64,000 nt of DNA from Microbacterium yannicii (GCF_024055635.1 NZ_JAMXMB010000036.1:186001-250000); one strand, 5' to 3'. Shown: positions 33,557 through 43,097, numbered from the stretch's first letter. The notes: generated from the sequence alone by a model not told the origin. Translations and numbers: made by a program.

Positions 33557-35286
33557 CGCGCATCTTCGCGGACCCCGACGCCTTCGTCACCGATGCGCTC
33601 CGCGGCTTCGCCGCCGCCCACCCTGACGAGGTCGCCCTGGTCGACGGGGGCGTCGTCCGTGCCGCGCCGCTGGAGCCGGGTCGCGTGGCGGTTCTCATCG
33701 GCGGCGGCTCGGGGCATTACCCCGCGTTCGCGGGCTTCGTCGGTCGAGGACTCGCGGCCGGAGCCGTCTGCGGGAACGTCTTCACATCCCCGTCGACCGC
33801 TCAGGCCGTCCGCGTCGCCCACGCGGCCGATGCCGGCGGGGGAGTGCTCTTCACCTACGGCCGCTACGCGGGCGACGTCATCCACTTCGGCGAAGCGGAG
33901 CGGCGACTGCGCGCCGAGGGCGTGGACGCCCGCACCGTGCTCATCACCGACGATGTGGCGAGCGGTCCGCCGGATGCGCGGGACGAGCGTCGCGGCATCG
34001 CCGGGATCCTGTGCGTGTTCCACGTCGCCGGTGCGGCGGCCGACCGCGGGGATACGATCGACGAGGTGGAACGCCTCGCCGCACATGCCAACAGCCGCAC
34101 GCGCAGTCACGGCGTCGCCTTCGCCGGCTGCACGCTGCCGGGTGCGACCCATCCGCTGTTCGAGGTGCCCGAGGGTCAGATGTCGATCGGGCTCGGCATC
34201 CACGGCGAGCCCGGCGTGCGGGACGTCCCCCTGCAGTCCGCGCCGGAACTCGCCGCGACCCTCGCCGAGCCGCTGCTCGCCGAACGCCCCGAGGGCTGCC
34301 GACGTGCCGCGGTCGTGCTGAACGGCCTCGGGTCGGTGAAGTACGAGGAGCTCTTCGTCCTCTTCGGCTACGTCTCCGACCACCTCGAGAGTCAGGGGAT
34401 CGAGATCGTCGAGCCCGAATGCGGCGAGTTCGTGACGAGCCTCGACATGGCGGGGGTGTCGCTCACGATGCTCTGGCTCGACGACGAGCTCGAGGAGCTG
34501 TGGCGCGCACCCGCGGCGTCGCCGGCCTTCCGCAAGGGTGCGTCGGCGGCCGGCGCGCGTCCGGTGCAGCCGGCGACGCCGCCCACCATGGCCGGGACGG
34601 AGTTTCGCCGGGAGATCGTCCCGGCGACGCCCGCCTCACGTGCGGCCGCATCTACGGCCCGTCGTCTCCTCGGGGCCGCGCGCGACGCGATCGCCGTCGA
34701 GGCCGAGCATCTCGGAGAGCTCGACGCCGTCGCCGGTGACGGCGATCACGGCATCGGCATGCTGCGGGGCTTGAACGCCGCCGTCGGTGCGGCCGACGCC
34801 CTGGCCGACGCCGTCGGCGTGCGGGAGCTGTTGGAGACAGCGGGCGACGCGTGGTCGGAGACCGCCGGCGGCACCTCGGGCGCGCTCTGGGGCAGCGGAC
34901 TGGCAGAGCTCGGACGAGCGCTGGGCGATCGCGAGCAGTTCCTGCCGGTGGATGCCGCGGCCGCCGTGACCGCGGCCTGCACCCGCATCGCCGAGCTCGG
35001 CGGGGCGGCACCCGGTGACAAGACGATGCTGGACGCGATGGTGCCGTTCCAGCACGCTCTCACCGCGCAGGTCGACAGCGGCGCGGACCTCGGATCCGCA
35101 CTGGTCGTCGCCGCTGCGGCGGCGGAGGAAGGCGCCGCGGCCACCGCCGCGATGCTGCCGCGCCGCGGGCGGGCGAAACCGCTCGCGGAGCGCAGTCTCG
35201 GGCATCCGGACCCGGGTGCGACCTCCTTCCACGTCATCGTCGACACCGTCGCAGGCCTCGCGTCTGCGCGAGAAGAACAGGAGTGA
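33553..35286 (+). CDS. dihydroxyacetone-kinase family kinase (DhaK-DhaL fusion; erythrulose kinase-like)
   Basis: A 577-residue single-chain ATP-dependent kinase. The DhaK part (residues 1-330) has IGGGSGHYPAF, GNVFTSPS and IGLGIHGEPG, whose His217 matches the substrate-bonding His of DhaK. The DhaL part (about 360-577) has AVAGDGDHGIGM for Mg-ATP, GGTSGALWG and GDKTMLDAM. It does not need PTS phosphate. Because the next gene is RpiB-like, the closest characterised parallel is DerK/LerK with DerI/EryI in mycobacterial erythrulose use; the substrate here is inferred as a short ketose rather than dihydroxyacetone alone. Confidence 0.88.
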   Translation: MTRIFADPDAFVTDALRGFAAAHPDEVALVDGGVVRAAPLEPGRVAVLIGGGSGHYPAFAGFVGRGLAAGAVCGNVFTSPSTAQAVRVAHAADAGGGVLFTYGRYAGDVIHFGEAERRLRAEGVDARTVLITDDVASGPPDARDERRGIAGILCVFHVAGAAADRGDTIDEVERLAAHANSRTRSHGVAFAGCTLPGATHPLFEVPEGQMSIGLGIHGEPGVRDVPLQSAPELAATLAEPLLAERPEGCRRAAVVLNGLGSVKYEELFVLFGYVSDHLESQGIEIVEPECGEFVTSLDMAGVSLTMLWLDDELEELWRAPAASPAFRKGASAAGARPVQPATPPTMAGTEFRREIVPATPASRAAASTARRLLGAARDAIAVEAEHLGELDAVAGDGDHGIGMLRGLNAAVGAADALADAVGVRELLETAGDAWSETAGGTSGALWGSGLAELGRALGDREQFLPVDAAAAVTAACTRIAELGGAAPGDKTMLDAMVPFQHALTAQVDSGADLGSALVVAAAAAEEGAAATAAMLPRRGRAKPLAERSLGHPDPGATSFHVIVDTVAGLASAREEQE

Positions 35287-35289
35287 GGC

Positions 35290-35751
35290 ATGGGCTGGAC
35301 CATCGTCGTCGGTGCCGATGACGCCGGCTACGAGTACAAAGAGGTGCTCCGGGAGATGCTGTCGGCTGATCCACGGGTGAGCAGCGTGGTGGATGTGGGT
35401 GTGGCCGGCGCCGACTCCACGCCGTATCCGCGCGTCGCCATCGAGGCGGCCACCCGCGTGGCGAGAGGTGAAGCCGACCGAGCGCTCCTCGTCTGCGGCA
35501 CAGGACTCGGGGTGGCGATCGCCGCGAACAAGGTGCGCGGCATCCGCGCTGTCACCGCTCACGACGCCTACTCGGTGGAGCGTTCGGTCAAGAGCAACAA
35601 CGCCCAGGTTCTGACGCTGGGCGCACGGGTCATCGGGATGGAGCTCGCCAAGAAGCTCGTCTCGGACTGGCTCGACCATCATTTCGACCCCTTGTCGGCG
35701 TCTGCCGAGAAGGTGCAGTTGATCGGGCGATACGAGGAGGGTGAGAGATGA
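35290..35751 (+). CDS. RpiB/LacAB family sugar-phosphate isomerase
   Basis: A 153-residue RpiB-fold isomerase. The catalytic Cys69 lies in [16 protein letters not shown], with DDAGYEYKE near the start and [31 protein letters not shown] typical of the family. Starting 3 bp after the kinase and overlapping the dehydrogenase (ATGA), it belongs to the same operon. Members act on ribose 5-phosphate, galactose 6-phosphate or D-erythrulose 4-phosphate; the kinase partner favours the tetrulose reaction yielding erythrose 4-phosphate. Confidence 0.88.
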   Translation: MGWTIVVGADDAGYEYKEVLREMLSADPRVSSVVDVGVAGADSTPYPRVAIEAATRVARGEADRALLVCGTGLGVAIAANKVRGIRAVTAHDAYSVERSVKSNNAQVLTLGARVIGMELAKKLVSDWLDHHFDPLSASAEKVQLIGRYEEGER

Positions 35752-36701
35752 TCTCGACGGCGGCGGTTGTGGGGTCCGGCTACATGGGAGGCGGCATCGC
35801 CCAGGTGCTGGCGCTCTCCGGGCGGGACGTGGTCCTCGCGGATGCGAGTGCCGAGCTGGCCGAGACGAACCGGCAGCGCATCATCCGAGAGGCGGGCGAC
35901 TACGCCGCCCGCGGGATCTTCCCCGAGGACGCCGGCGAGCGCGTCGCCGCCCGGGTGACCGCGGCGCGCTCGATCGAGGAGGCCGTCGCCGAGGTCGACT
36001 TCATCGAGGAGGCCGTGCCGGAGGTGATCGCCATCAAGCACGAGACTCTGGGACGGATCAGCCGCAGCTGTCGGGCCGACGCGCTGATCGGCAGCAACAC
36101 GTCGACGATCTCCATCGGCACGCTCGCAGAGGGCGTCGACGGGGTGGAGCGCTTCCTGGGCGTGCATTTCAGCAACCCGGCCCCCTTCATCCCCGGCGTC
36201 GAGGTCATTCCGCATGCCGCCACGCGCCCGGACGCCGTGGCCGCGGTGGTGGAGCTCCTCCGTGACTGCGGCAAGGTCGGCGTGCCCATCACCGACGTCA
36301 CCGGATTCGTGCTCAACAGGCTGCAGTACGCGCTGTTCGGCGAGGCGGCCCGCCTGGTGGAGGAGGGGGTGGCGACTCCCGAGGCGATCGATCTCATCGC
36401 TCGCACCACGTTCGGGTTCCGCCTGCCGTTCTTCGGGCCGTTCGCCATCGCCGACATCGCAGGCCTGGACGTCTATCAGTACTGCTATCGATCCCTCCAC
36501 GGCGCCTATCCGGACCGCTTCTCCGCACCCGGCATCCTGGAGGACCACGTCGCGCGGGGAGAGCACGGGCTCAAGTCCGGCGCCGGATTCCTCGCCACCC
36601 CGCCGGAGCGCGCACCGGAGCTCGCGGCCTACCGGGACGAGGCGTACGCGGCCCTGTCGGCGCTCCTTGCCCGTCTCGGCGAGGCGCCGGTCACCTACTG
36701 A
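35748..36701 (+). CDS. 3-hydroxyacyl-CoA dehydrogenase-fold protein, L-gulonate 3-dehydrogenase-like
   Basis: A 317-residue NAD-dependent dehydrogenase. Rossmann motif VGSGYMGGG at residues 8-16, catalytic His in GVHFSNPAP and Glu in PGVEVIPHA, and [21 protein letters not shown] followed by [14 protein letters not shown] and [12 protein letters not shown]. The run [10 protein letters not shown] with RLVEEG and the later F-x-GP is the pattern of lambda-crystallin/L-gulonate 3-dehydrogenase, which oxidises the C3 hydroxyl of sugar acids, more than of acyl-CoA enzymes. Its place at the end of a sugar operon supports that. Substrate inferred. Confidence 0.8.
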   Translation: MISTAAVVGSGYMGGGIAQVLALSGRDVVLADASAELAETNRQRIIREAGDYAARGIFPEDAGERVAARVTAARSIEEAVAEVDFIEEAVPEVIAIKHETLGRISRSCRADALIGSNTSTISIGTLAEGVDGVERFLGVHFSNPAPFIPGVEVIPHAATRPDAVAAVVELLRDCGKVGVPITDVTGFVLNRLQYALFGEAARLVEEGVATPEAIDLIARTTFGFRLPFFGPFAIADIAGLDVYQYCYRSLHGAYPDRFSAPGILEDHVARGEHGLKSGAGFLATPPERAPELAAYRDEAYAALSALLARLGEAPVTY

Positions 36702-36897
36702 CGGCAGAAGTTTCGCTCCCCACGCAGAAAATCCCGTCGGCGTCTTGACACTCGATGCGGCCGGTGGGAAAGTGTCTACAACGTTGCTCTACAACGTTGT
36801 AGACCACGCGTGGACCACCCGCCGCCACCCGGGGCGGACGGCCCTCGCAACGGTCGTGCACCGACGAAGAAGTCAGCAATACCGAAAGGAAACTCCA
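36702..36897 (+). promoter_or_regulatory. promoter and twin LacI-type operators of the ABC/GH51 operon
   Basis: TTGACA at 36745-36750 is a good -35; the -10 is weak (GAAAGT or AAGTGT near 36768-36775). Directly after come two operators: TACAACGTTGCT at 36777-36788 and a perfect 16-bp palindrome TCTACAACGTTGTAGA at 36788-36803, 14 bp centre to centre, placed where a repressor would block RNA polymerase. A purine-rich AAAGGAAA lies 9 nt before GTG 36898. Confidence 0.75.
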
Positions 36898-38259
36898 GTG
36901 AAGACGAAGCCTGTCCTTGCTGCAGTCACAGCGCTCGCCTTGGTCGGCGCTCTGTCTGCCTGCACCGCCGGAGGTGGCGGCGACAACGCCGACGGCGGCG
37001 GCAACGACGACGCCAACTGCACCAACACCATCCCCAAGGAGGACCTGCCGGTCGTCACCATGTGGGCCTGGTATCCGAACATGGAGCTCGTCGTCGACAA
37101 CTTCAACGAGCAGAACGACGAGGTCCAGGTCTGCTGGACGAACGCGGGCGCGGGCGGTGACGCCTATGACAAGTTCCAGACCGCCATCTCGGCCGGCAGC
37201 GGCGCCCCCGACGTCATGATGGTCGAGGCCGACCGCATCGCGACCTTCCAGGCCCAGGACGCCCTGGTCGAACTGAACGACCTCGGCTACGAGGACGTCA
37301 AGGACAACTTCAGCGAGGGCGCGTGGAAGGACGTTTCCGTCGGCGACGGCGTCTACGGGGCCCCGGTCGACGGCGGCCCCATGGGCATGATCTACCGCAC
37401 CGACATCTTCGACCAGTACGGCATCACCCCGCCCACGACGTGGGCCGAGCTCGAGACCGCGGCGCAGACGGTGAAGGATGCCGGCGGCCCGGTCTTCGCG
37501 AGCTTCGCGGCGAACCAGCCGGCCGAGGTCACGGCGCTGATGTACCAGAACGGTGCGCAGCCGTTCGAGTACGACCCTGCCAACGAGGGTGAGATCGGCA
37601 TCGAACTCAACAGCCCCGAGGTCAAGGAGGTCCTCGACTACTGGGCCGGTCTCGTCGAGAAGGGTCTGGTCGGCACGGAGGATCAGTTCACTCCCGAGTA
37701 CATCGCCGGTGTGATCAACGGCGACTACGCCACGTACCTCTCGGCCGCGTGGGCTCCGGGCTACCTCCAGGGCGCCGGTGTCGGCGAGGGCGCGGATGCC
37801 GGCGTCTGGGCGACAGCCCCGATGCCGCAGTGGGATCCCAGCAACCCGATCGCGATCAACTGGGGCGGCTCGGCCATGGCCGTCTCGAGCCAGGCGAACG
37901 ACCCCGACCTCGCCGCCCAGGTGGCGTTCGGCGTCTACGCGGATCAGGCTTCGCTGGACGACGGCTGGCAGAACCAGATCATCTTCCCGCTGAACGTCAA
38001 CGTGCTCGATTCGCCGGAGTTCCAGGACTACGAGGTGCCCTTCTTCGGAGGCCAGCAGGCCAACAAGGAGGTGTACGTGCCGGCGGCCAACGCCTATGAG
38101 GGCATGACGTACACGCCGATCGGCCAGTACTACTACTCGCAGCTGACGGAGCAGATCGCGCGCATCAACGAGGGGTCCGCAACCGGCTCCGAGGCGGCGG
38201 ACGCCTTGCAGGACGCCGTCGTGGCCTACGCGGAGGAGCAGGGGTTCACCGTCAAGTGA
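36898..38259 (+). CDS. ABC transporter extracellular sugar-binding lipoprotein
   Basis: A 453-residue family-1 solute-binding protein. Lipobox ALVGALSAC places the lipidated Cys at residue 22, then a Gly/Asp-rich linker. The mature part has LPVVTMWAWYPNMELVVDNFNEQNDEVQVCW, AGSGAPDVMMVEADRI, LNDLGYEDVKDNF and many aromatic residues suited to oligosaccharide binding. It delivers sugar to the two permeases encoded next. The start is GTG. Because a GH51 arabinofuranosidase lies in the same operon, arabino-oligosaccharides are a likely ligand. Confidence 0.9.
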   Translation: MKTKPVLAAVTALALVGALSACTAGGGGDNADGGGNDDANCTNTIPKEDLPVVTMWAWYPNMELVVDNFNEQNDEVQVCWTNAGAGGDAYDKFQTAISAGSGAPDVMMVEADRIATFQAQDALVELNDLGYEDVKDNFSEGAWKDVSVGDGVYGAPVDGGPMGMIYRTDIFDQYGITPPTTWAELETAAQTVKDAGGPVFASFAANQPAEVTALMYQNGAQPFEYDPANEGEIGIELNSPEVKEVLDYWAGLVEKGLVGTEDQFTPEYIAGVINGDYATYLSAAWAPGYLQGAGVGEGADAGVWATAPMPQWDPSNPIAINWGGSAMAVSSQANDPDLAAQVAFGVYADQASLDDGWQNQIIFPLNVNVLDSPEFQDYEVPFFGGQQANKEVYVPAANAYEGMTYTPIGQYYYSQLTEQIARINEGSATGSEAADALQDAVVAYAEEQGFTVK

Positions 38260-38270
38260 CGTGACCGCAG

Positions 38271-38298
38271 GGCCGGTCCGTGCTCCTGCGGACCGGCC
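38271..38298 (+). terminator. hairpin between binding protein and permease genes
   Basis: A perfect 10-bp stem (GGCCGGTCCG with CGGACCGGCC), 8-nt loop and TT. In this position it probably attenuates read-through or protects the mRNA so that binding protein exceeds permease. Confidence 0.65.
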
Positions 38299-38330
38299 TT
38301 CGGGCATCCCCTGCCAGACCTGGAGAAATC

Positions 38331-39257
38331 ATGACCACGTCAACCGCAACTCCCGCGAACAGGAAGCACAGAACGTCGACCACGCGGCGCCAGAACCTCT
38401 ACGGCTGGCTCTTCGTCGGACCCTTCGGGATCGTCTTCCTCGCCCTCCTCGTGCTCCCGATCGGGTTCGCGCTCTATCTGAGCCTGTTCCAGAAGTCCCT
38501 CATCGGCGGCACGAGGTTCGTCCTCTTCGGCAACTACGTGAAGGCCTTCACCGACCCGTCCTTCCTCGACGGCATGTGGTTCGTCATCCGGTTCTCGCTG
38601 GTGCTCATCCCGCTGCAGATGGCGATCTCGCTCGCGGTCGCGCTGATCCTCGACATCGTGATCACACGGTTCGCGCGATTCTCGCGCCTGATGATCTTCA
38701 TGCCGTACGCGATCCCGACCGTGATCGGTGCGCTGATGTGGGGGTTCCTCTACAGCGACAACTTCGGTCCGCTCGCGGAGATCTTCGAAAGTTTCGGCAT
38801 GCAGGCCCCTGATTTCCTGAGCAGCAGCCTGATCTTCTACGGCCTGCTCAACATCGTCACGTGGCAGTGGGTCGGCTACTACATGATCATCCTGTTCGCG
38901 GCGCTGCAGGGCATCGATCCGACGCTCTACGAGGCCGCGCGCATCGACGGCGCGTCCCAATGGCAGATCGTCCTGCGGATCAAGATCCCGCTGCTCTCTC
39001 CAGCGCTGCTGCTCATCCTGGTGTTCGCCCTCATCGGCACCCTGCAGTTCTTCAACGAGCCCCAGATCCTGCAGCAGCTGGCCGCCGGAGCGATCCCCAA
39101 CGACTTCACGCCGAACATGTACGCCTACCAGCAGGCGTTCTCGCTGGCGAACTACAACTACGGGTCGGCGATCTCGTTCGCGCTCGGGGCGGTCGTCTTC
39201 CTCTGCGTCTACATCTTCCTGTTCGCCACCCGCAAGCGAGGGAGCTTCTTCTCATGA
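38331..39257 (+). CDS. carbohydrate ABC transporter permease (MalF-type)
   Basis: A 308-residue inner membrane permease with six transmembrane helices. The cytosolic EAA loop reads YEAARIDGASQWQIVLRIKIPLLSPAL. The N-terminus is basic and includes LYGWLFVGPFGIVFL, typical of UgpA/MalF. The stop overlaps the second permease start (ATGA). No ATP-binding subunit is encoded nearby, so a shared MsiK-type ATPase is expected. Confidence 0.93.
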   Translation: MTTSTATPANRKHRTSTTRRQNLYGWLFVGPFGIVFLALLVLPIGFALYLSLFQKSLIGGTRFVLFGNYVKAFTDPSFLDGMWFVIRFSLVLIPLQMAISLAVALILDIVITRFARFSRLMIFMPYAIPTVIGALMWGFLYSDNFGPLAEIFESFGMQAPDFLSSSLIFYGLLNIVTWQWVGYYMIILFAALQGIDPTLYEAARIDGASQWQIVLRIKIPLLSPALLLILVFALIGTLQFFNEPQILQQLAAGAIPNDFTPNMYAYQQAFSLANYNYGSAISFALGAVVFLCVYIFLFATRKRGSFFS

Positions 39258-40180
39258 CCGTCACACCCATGGAGCTCACCGGGACGAACCCGAAGCCGCG
39301 CAGACGCGTCGAGCGCCGGACGACCCCGCGCACACGCGGCCGCATACCGATGAATGTCGTGCTCGCGCTGCTGATGGTGTACTTCCTCATCCCGTTCTGG
39401 TGGCTCATCGTCAACAGCTCGAAGAGTTCGGCCGGTCTGTTCGGGGGTGGCAGTGCGCTCTGGTTCTCGGACGACATCGACTACATCGGCAATCTGGTCG
39501 AACTCTTCACCTACAGCGGGGGCATCTACGCACGGTGGCTGGCGAACTCCGCCCTCTATGCGATCGCCGGCGGTGTCGGCGCGACGGTGCTCGCGGTGCT
39601 GGCCGGCTATGGATTCGCGAAGTACAGCTTCACCGGCCGGCGTGCCGCGTTCGCGATCCTGCTGGGCGCGGTCATGATCCCGACGACGGCCCTCGTCATC
39701 CCCACCTTCGTGCTGTTCGCTCAGGTCGGTTGGACGAACACCATCTGGGCGGTGATCTTCCCCAGCCTGCTCAATCCGTTCGGCGTGTACCTGATGAACG
39801 TGTATGCGCGAGACGCGGTGCCCGACGAGCTGCTGGACGCCGCACGGGTCGACGGTGCGGGGGAGTTCCGCACCTTCCTCCAGGTGGCGCTGCCGCTTCT
39901 TCGCCCCGCTATCGTGACGGTGGTGCTGCTGTCCGTCGTGGCGTCGTGGAACAACTACTTCCTCCCGCTCGTGATGCTCTCCGACAACCGCCTCTATCCC
40001 GTGACCGTGGGCATCGGGCTCTGGCAGTCCACCGCATCGACGTACGGGGCGGCGGGCGGGCAGAGCCTGTGGAGCATCATCATCCTCGGCGCGCTCGTCT
40101 CGGTGATCCCGCTCATCATCGCGTTCCTGGGCCTCCAGAAGTACTGGCAGGGCGGGCTGTCGATCGGAAGCCTCAAGTGA
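39254..40180 (+). CDS. carbohydrate ABC transporter permease (MalG-type)
   Basis: A 308-residue permease with an EAA-like loop DELLDAARVDGAGEFRTFLQVALPLLRPA and the usual C-terminal FLGLQKYWQGGLSIGSLK. About six transmembrane helices. It pairs with the preceding MalF-type protein to form the membrane pore of the importer; the loop contacts the shared ATPase. Confidence 0.93.
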   Translation: MTVTPMELTGTNPKPRRRVERRTTPRTRGRIPMNVVLALLMVYFLIPFWWLIVNSSKSSAGLFGGGSALWFSDDIDYIGNLVELFTYSGGIYARWLANSALYAIAGGVGATVLAVLAGYGFAKYSFTGRRAAFAILLGAVMIPTTALVIPTFVLFAQVGWTNTIWAVIFPSLLNPFGVYLMNVYARDAVPDELLDAARVDGAGEFRTFLQVALPLLRPAIVTVVLLSVVASWNNYFLPLVMLSDNRLYPVTVGIGLWQSTASTYGAAGGQSLWSIIILGALVSVIPLIIAFLGLQKYWQGGLSIGSLK

Positions 40181-40229
40181 GCCGGCGGTCCACGCCCCTG
40201 CCCCTTTCCCCTGTCCTTGGAAGAGAAGA

Positions 40230-41741
40230 ATGAACCGAGCACACCTCACCCTCGACCCGCAGTTCACCATCGGTCCCGTCAATCGCCGCCTCTTCGGATC
40301 CTTCGTCGAGCACCTGGGCCGCTGCGTGTACGACGGCATCTACGAGCCGGGGCACGAGAGCGCCGACGAGGACGGCTTCCGCACCGACGTCATCGAACTC
40401 GTGCGCGAACTCGGCGTCTCGACGATCCGCTACCCCGGCGGCAACTTCGTGTCGGGGTACCGCTGGGAGGACGGCGTCGGACCGCGAGAAGAGCGACCGC
40501 GGCGGCTCGACCTGGCATGGCACTCGACCGAGAGCAACGAGATCGGACTGGACGAGTTCGCAACCTGGCTGAAGAGGGTCGACAGCGAGCTGATGTACGC
40601 GGTCAACCTCGGCACGCGAGGCGTGCTGGAGGCTCTCGACGTCCTCGAGTACGCCAACCTGCGCTCGGACACGCACTGGGCGCAGCGCCGCGCGGCCAAC
40701 GGGCATCCCGAACCTCACGGCATCCGGATGTGGTGCCTGGGCAACGAGATGGACGGCCCCTGGCAGCTCGGACACAGCACGGCCGAGGAGTACGCTCGGC
40801 TCGCAGCGAAGACCGCCAGCGCGATGCGACAGATCGACCCCGATCTCGAGCTCGTCGTCTGCGGCAGCTCGAGCGCTCAGATGCCGACGTTCGGCGAATG
40901 GGAACGCGTGGTCCTCGAGCACACCTACGACGACGTCGACTTCATCTCGTGCCACGCCTACTACGAGCCCCGCGGCGACGACTACGGCAGCTTCCTCGCC
41001 TCGAGCGTGAACATGGACCGCTTCATCGAGGCCGTCGTGGCGACCGCCGACCACGTCAAGGCCACGCGACGAAGCGACAAGACCATCAACATCTCGTTCG
41101 ACGAGTGGAACGTCTGGTACCAGTCCCGCTACCACGAGGTCGACAGGATCACCGACGTGGCGGAGTGGCCGGTCGCGCCGCGCCTGCTCGAGGACTCGTA
41201 CTCGGTGCTGGATGCCGTCGTGCTCGGCAGCCTCATGATCTCGCTGATCCGTCATGCCGATCGGGTGACGGCGGCCAGCCTCGCGCAGCTCGTCAACGTC
41301 ATCGCGCCGATCATGACCGAGCCGGGTGGCCCGGCGTGGCGGCAGACCACGTTCCACCCGTTCTCGCTCACCTCGCGGCTGGCGCGGGGCGTCGCGCTGG
41401 AGCTCAAGCTCGACAGCCCCACCTACGACACGCAGCTCTACGGCGAGGTGCCGGTCGTCGACGCCGTCGCGACCTACGACGAGGTCGGCGGCGGCACGAC
41501 GGTCTTCGCCGTCAACCGCAGCCTCACGGAGGAGCTCACCCTCGACATCGACACCCGCGCGATGGGGGCCGTCGGAGACGCCCGGGCGACGTCGCTCTTC
41601 GACGGCGACATCCACGCGGCGAACACGCTGGACGATCCCGAGCGCGTCACCCCGAAGGAGAACACATCGGTGAGGATCGGTGACGGCACGGTCAGCATCA
41701 CGCTGCCGCCCGTCTCATGGACGGTGCTGACGCTCGACTGA
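40230..41741 (+). CDS. abfA: alpha-L-arabinofuranosidase, glycoside hydrolase family 51
   Basis: A 503-residue GH51 enzyme that removes arabinofuranosyl residues from oligosaccharides. GSFVEHLGRCVYDGIYEP, IRYPGGNFVSGYRWEDGVG, acid/base Glu173 in LGNEMDGPWQ and nucleophile Glu292 in ISFDEWNVWY are all visible. A C-terminal beta-sandwich follows. There is no signal peptide, so it works inside the cell on imported oligosaccharides. It lies between the importer and a LacI gene, in one operon. Confidence 0.93.
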   Translation: MNRAHLTLDPQFTIGPVNRRLFGSFVEHLGRCVYDGIYEPGHESADEDGFRTDVIELVRELGVSTIRYPGGNFVSGYRWEDGVGPREERPRRLDLAWHSTESNEIGLDEFATWLKRVDSELMYAVNLGTRGVLEALDVLEYANLRSDTHWAQRRAANGHPEPHGIRMWCLGNEMDGPWQLGHSTAEEYARLAAKTASAMRQIDPDLELVVCGSSSAQMPTFGEWERVVLEHTYDDVDFISCHAYYEPRGDDYGSFLASSVNMDRFIEAVVATADHVKATRRSDKTINISFDEWNVWYQSRYHEVDRITDVAEWPVAPRLLEDSYSVLDAVVLGSLMISLIRHADRVTAASLAQLVNVIAPIMTEPGGPAWRQTTFHPFSLTSRLARGVALELKLDSPTYDTQLYGEVPVVDAVATYDEVGGGTTVFAVNRSLTEELTLDIDTRAMGAVGDARATSLFDGDIHAANTLDDPERVTPKENTSVRIGDGTVSITLPPVSWTVLTLD

Positions 41742-41783
41742 GCGCAGCCCGATCGATCCGTCTCGCAAAGTCCAGGTGGTGTG

Positions 41784-42791
41784 ATGGCGCCGACCCAGCG
41801 GGTGACCCTGAAGGAGATCGCCGCGCAGACCGGGGTGTCGCTGACGACCATCTCCAAGGTGCTCAACGGCGCGGCAGACGTGTCGTCGGCGACGCGCGCC
41901 CTCGTCGAGGAGCAGTTGCGCCGCAGCGGCTATCGACGCCGGAAGAGCAAGGACCGGCGCGAGTACATCGAGGTCGTGCTCCACGAACTCGACGGCGACT
42001 GGGCGCTCGCCGTCATCGAGGGGGTCCGCGAGAGCGCCGCCGAGGTGGGGCTGGCCATCTCGCTGTCGGTCAGCGGTGACAGGCGCGCGCCCGGTGCCGA
42101 GTGGCTCGATGCTGTCGTGCGTCGCGGCCCCACCGGGATCATCCTGCTGTTCGCCGACGTCCCTCCACAGGGTCGCGCCACGCTGAAGGCGCGAGGCATC
42201 CCGTTCGTCGTCATAGATCCCGCAGGCGACCCGGCGCCGGGCATCCCCTCGGTCGGGTCGGCGAACTGGTCCGGCGGCCTCGCCGCGACGAGGCACCTGC
42301 TGGAGCTCGGCCATCGCCGGATCGCGGTCATCACCGGCCCCGAGGAGGTCATGTCCTCCCTCGCGCGGCTCGACGGCTACCGTGCCGCGATGACCTCCGC
42401 CGGGATGGCGATCGAGCCGGAATGGATCCGGTACGGCGACTTCCAGCGAGAGGGCGGCGAGAGGCATGCGGGGGAGCTGCTGGGCCTCGCCGACCCGCCG
42501 ACCGCCATCTTCGCGGGCAACGATCTGCAGGCGCTCGGGGTGCTCTACGCGGCGCAGGCGAGGGGTGTCGCGGTTCCCGGGGGACTGTCTGTGGTCGGCT
42601 ACGACGACCTCGCGATCGCCGAGCTCGCCAGCCCGCGGCTGACGACCGTTCACCAGCCCCTGCGCGAGATGGCCGAGCAGGCGACGAAGCTGCTCCTGCA
42701 GCAGCTCGACGACCCGCAGCCCGAAGTCACCCGGGTCGAGCTGGCGACCAGCCTCGTCCTCCGCGATTCGACCGCCGCGCCTGCACGCTAG
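41784..42791 (+). CDS. LacI family transcriptional regulator (regulon candidate 2)
   Basis: A 335-residue LacI protein: helix-turn-helix VTLKEIAAQTGVSLTTISKVLN, hinge RRSGYRRRKSKDR, effector domain with SANWSGGLAATRHLLELGHRRIAVITG, AIFAGNDLQALGVLYAA and LSVVGYDDLAIAELASPRLTTVHQPL. It is the last gene of the importer-GH51 operon, which carries twin ACAACGTTGT boxes, and lies next to the esterase gene with three more, so it may be autoregulated through them. ATG 41784 follows AGGTGG and an adjacent in-frame GTG. Confidence 0.9.
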   Translation: MAPTQRVTLKEIAAQTGVSLTTISKVLNGAADVSSATRALVEEQLRRSGYRRRKSKDRREYIEVVLHELDGDWALAVIEGVRESAAEVGLAISLSVSGDRRAPGAEWLDAVVRRGPTGIILLFADVPPQGRATLKARGIPFVVIDPAGDPAPGIPSVGSANWSGGLAATRHLLELGHRRIAVITGPEEVMSSLARLDGYRAAMTSAGMAIEPEWIRYGDFQREGGERHAGELLGLADPPTAIFAGNDLQALGVLYAAQARGVAVPGGLSVVGYDDLAIAELASPRLTTVHQPLREMAEQATKLLLQQLDDPQPEVTRVELATSLVLRDSTAAPAR

Positions 42792-43097
42792 CGCCCACCT
42801 GCGAGGACGCGAGCGGCCGCGAGGTCTCCGCCTGATCCTCCTCGATTGGCCGTTGAGTGCCGGGCGATCCCGCTCGGAGGGGTCAGGCTACCGCTGGTCT
42901 ACGACGTTGTAAAGGGATTCTTTACGACGTTGTACTTGCCCTTGACCGCACGCGAGCGCCTCTGTCAGAGTGAGCGAGGACGGGAGTTACTACGTTGTAA
43001 AAATCGCACGTCGCCGTGCATCCGCCCGTCTCAGCCAGTCGGCCCCCGGGGTCAGCGTGCTCCGGGAGCCGGTCGAGTCACACGAGATGAGGAGTCG
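42792..43097 (+). promoter_or_regulatory. 306-bp control region of the esterase gene with three operators
   Basis: It contains no gene. Operators TACGACGTTGTA at 42900-42911, TACGACGTTGTA at 42923-42934 and TACTACGTTGTA at 42988-42999 share the box of the other two units. The first two also create a hairpin-like GTAAAG/CTTTAC in between (42909-42925). TTGACC at 42942-42947 with TCAGAG or GTCAGA 17-18 nt later is the best promoter, so the boxes bracket it. AGGAG lies at 43089-43093 before ATG 43098. Confidence 0.75.

Noticed and set aside
35748-36701. 3-hydroxybutyryl-CoA dehydrogenase in fatty acid metabolism
   Set aside because: The fold fits, but motif details and the sugar operon favour a sugar-acid dehydrogenase; no thiolase or crotonase is nearby.
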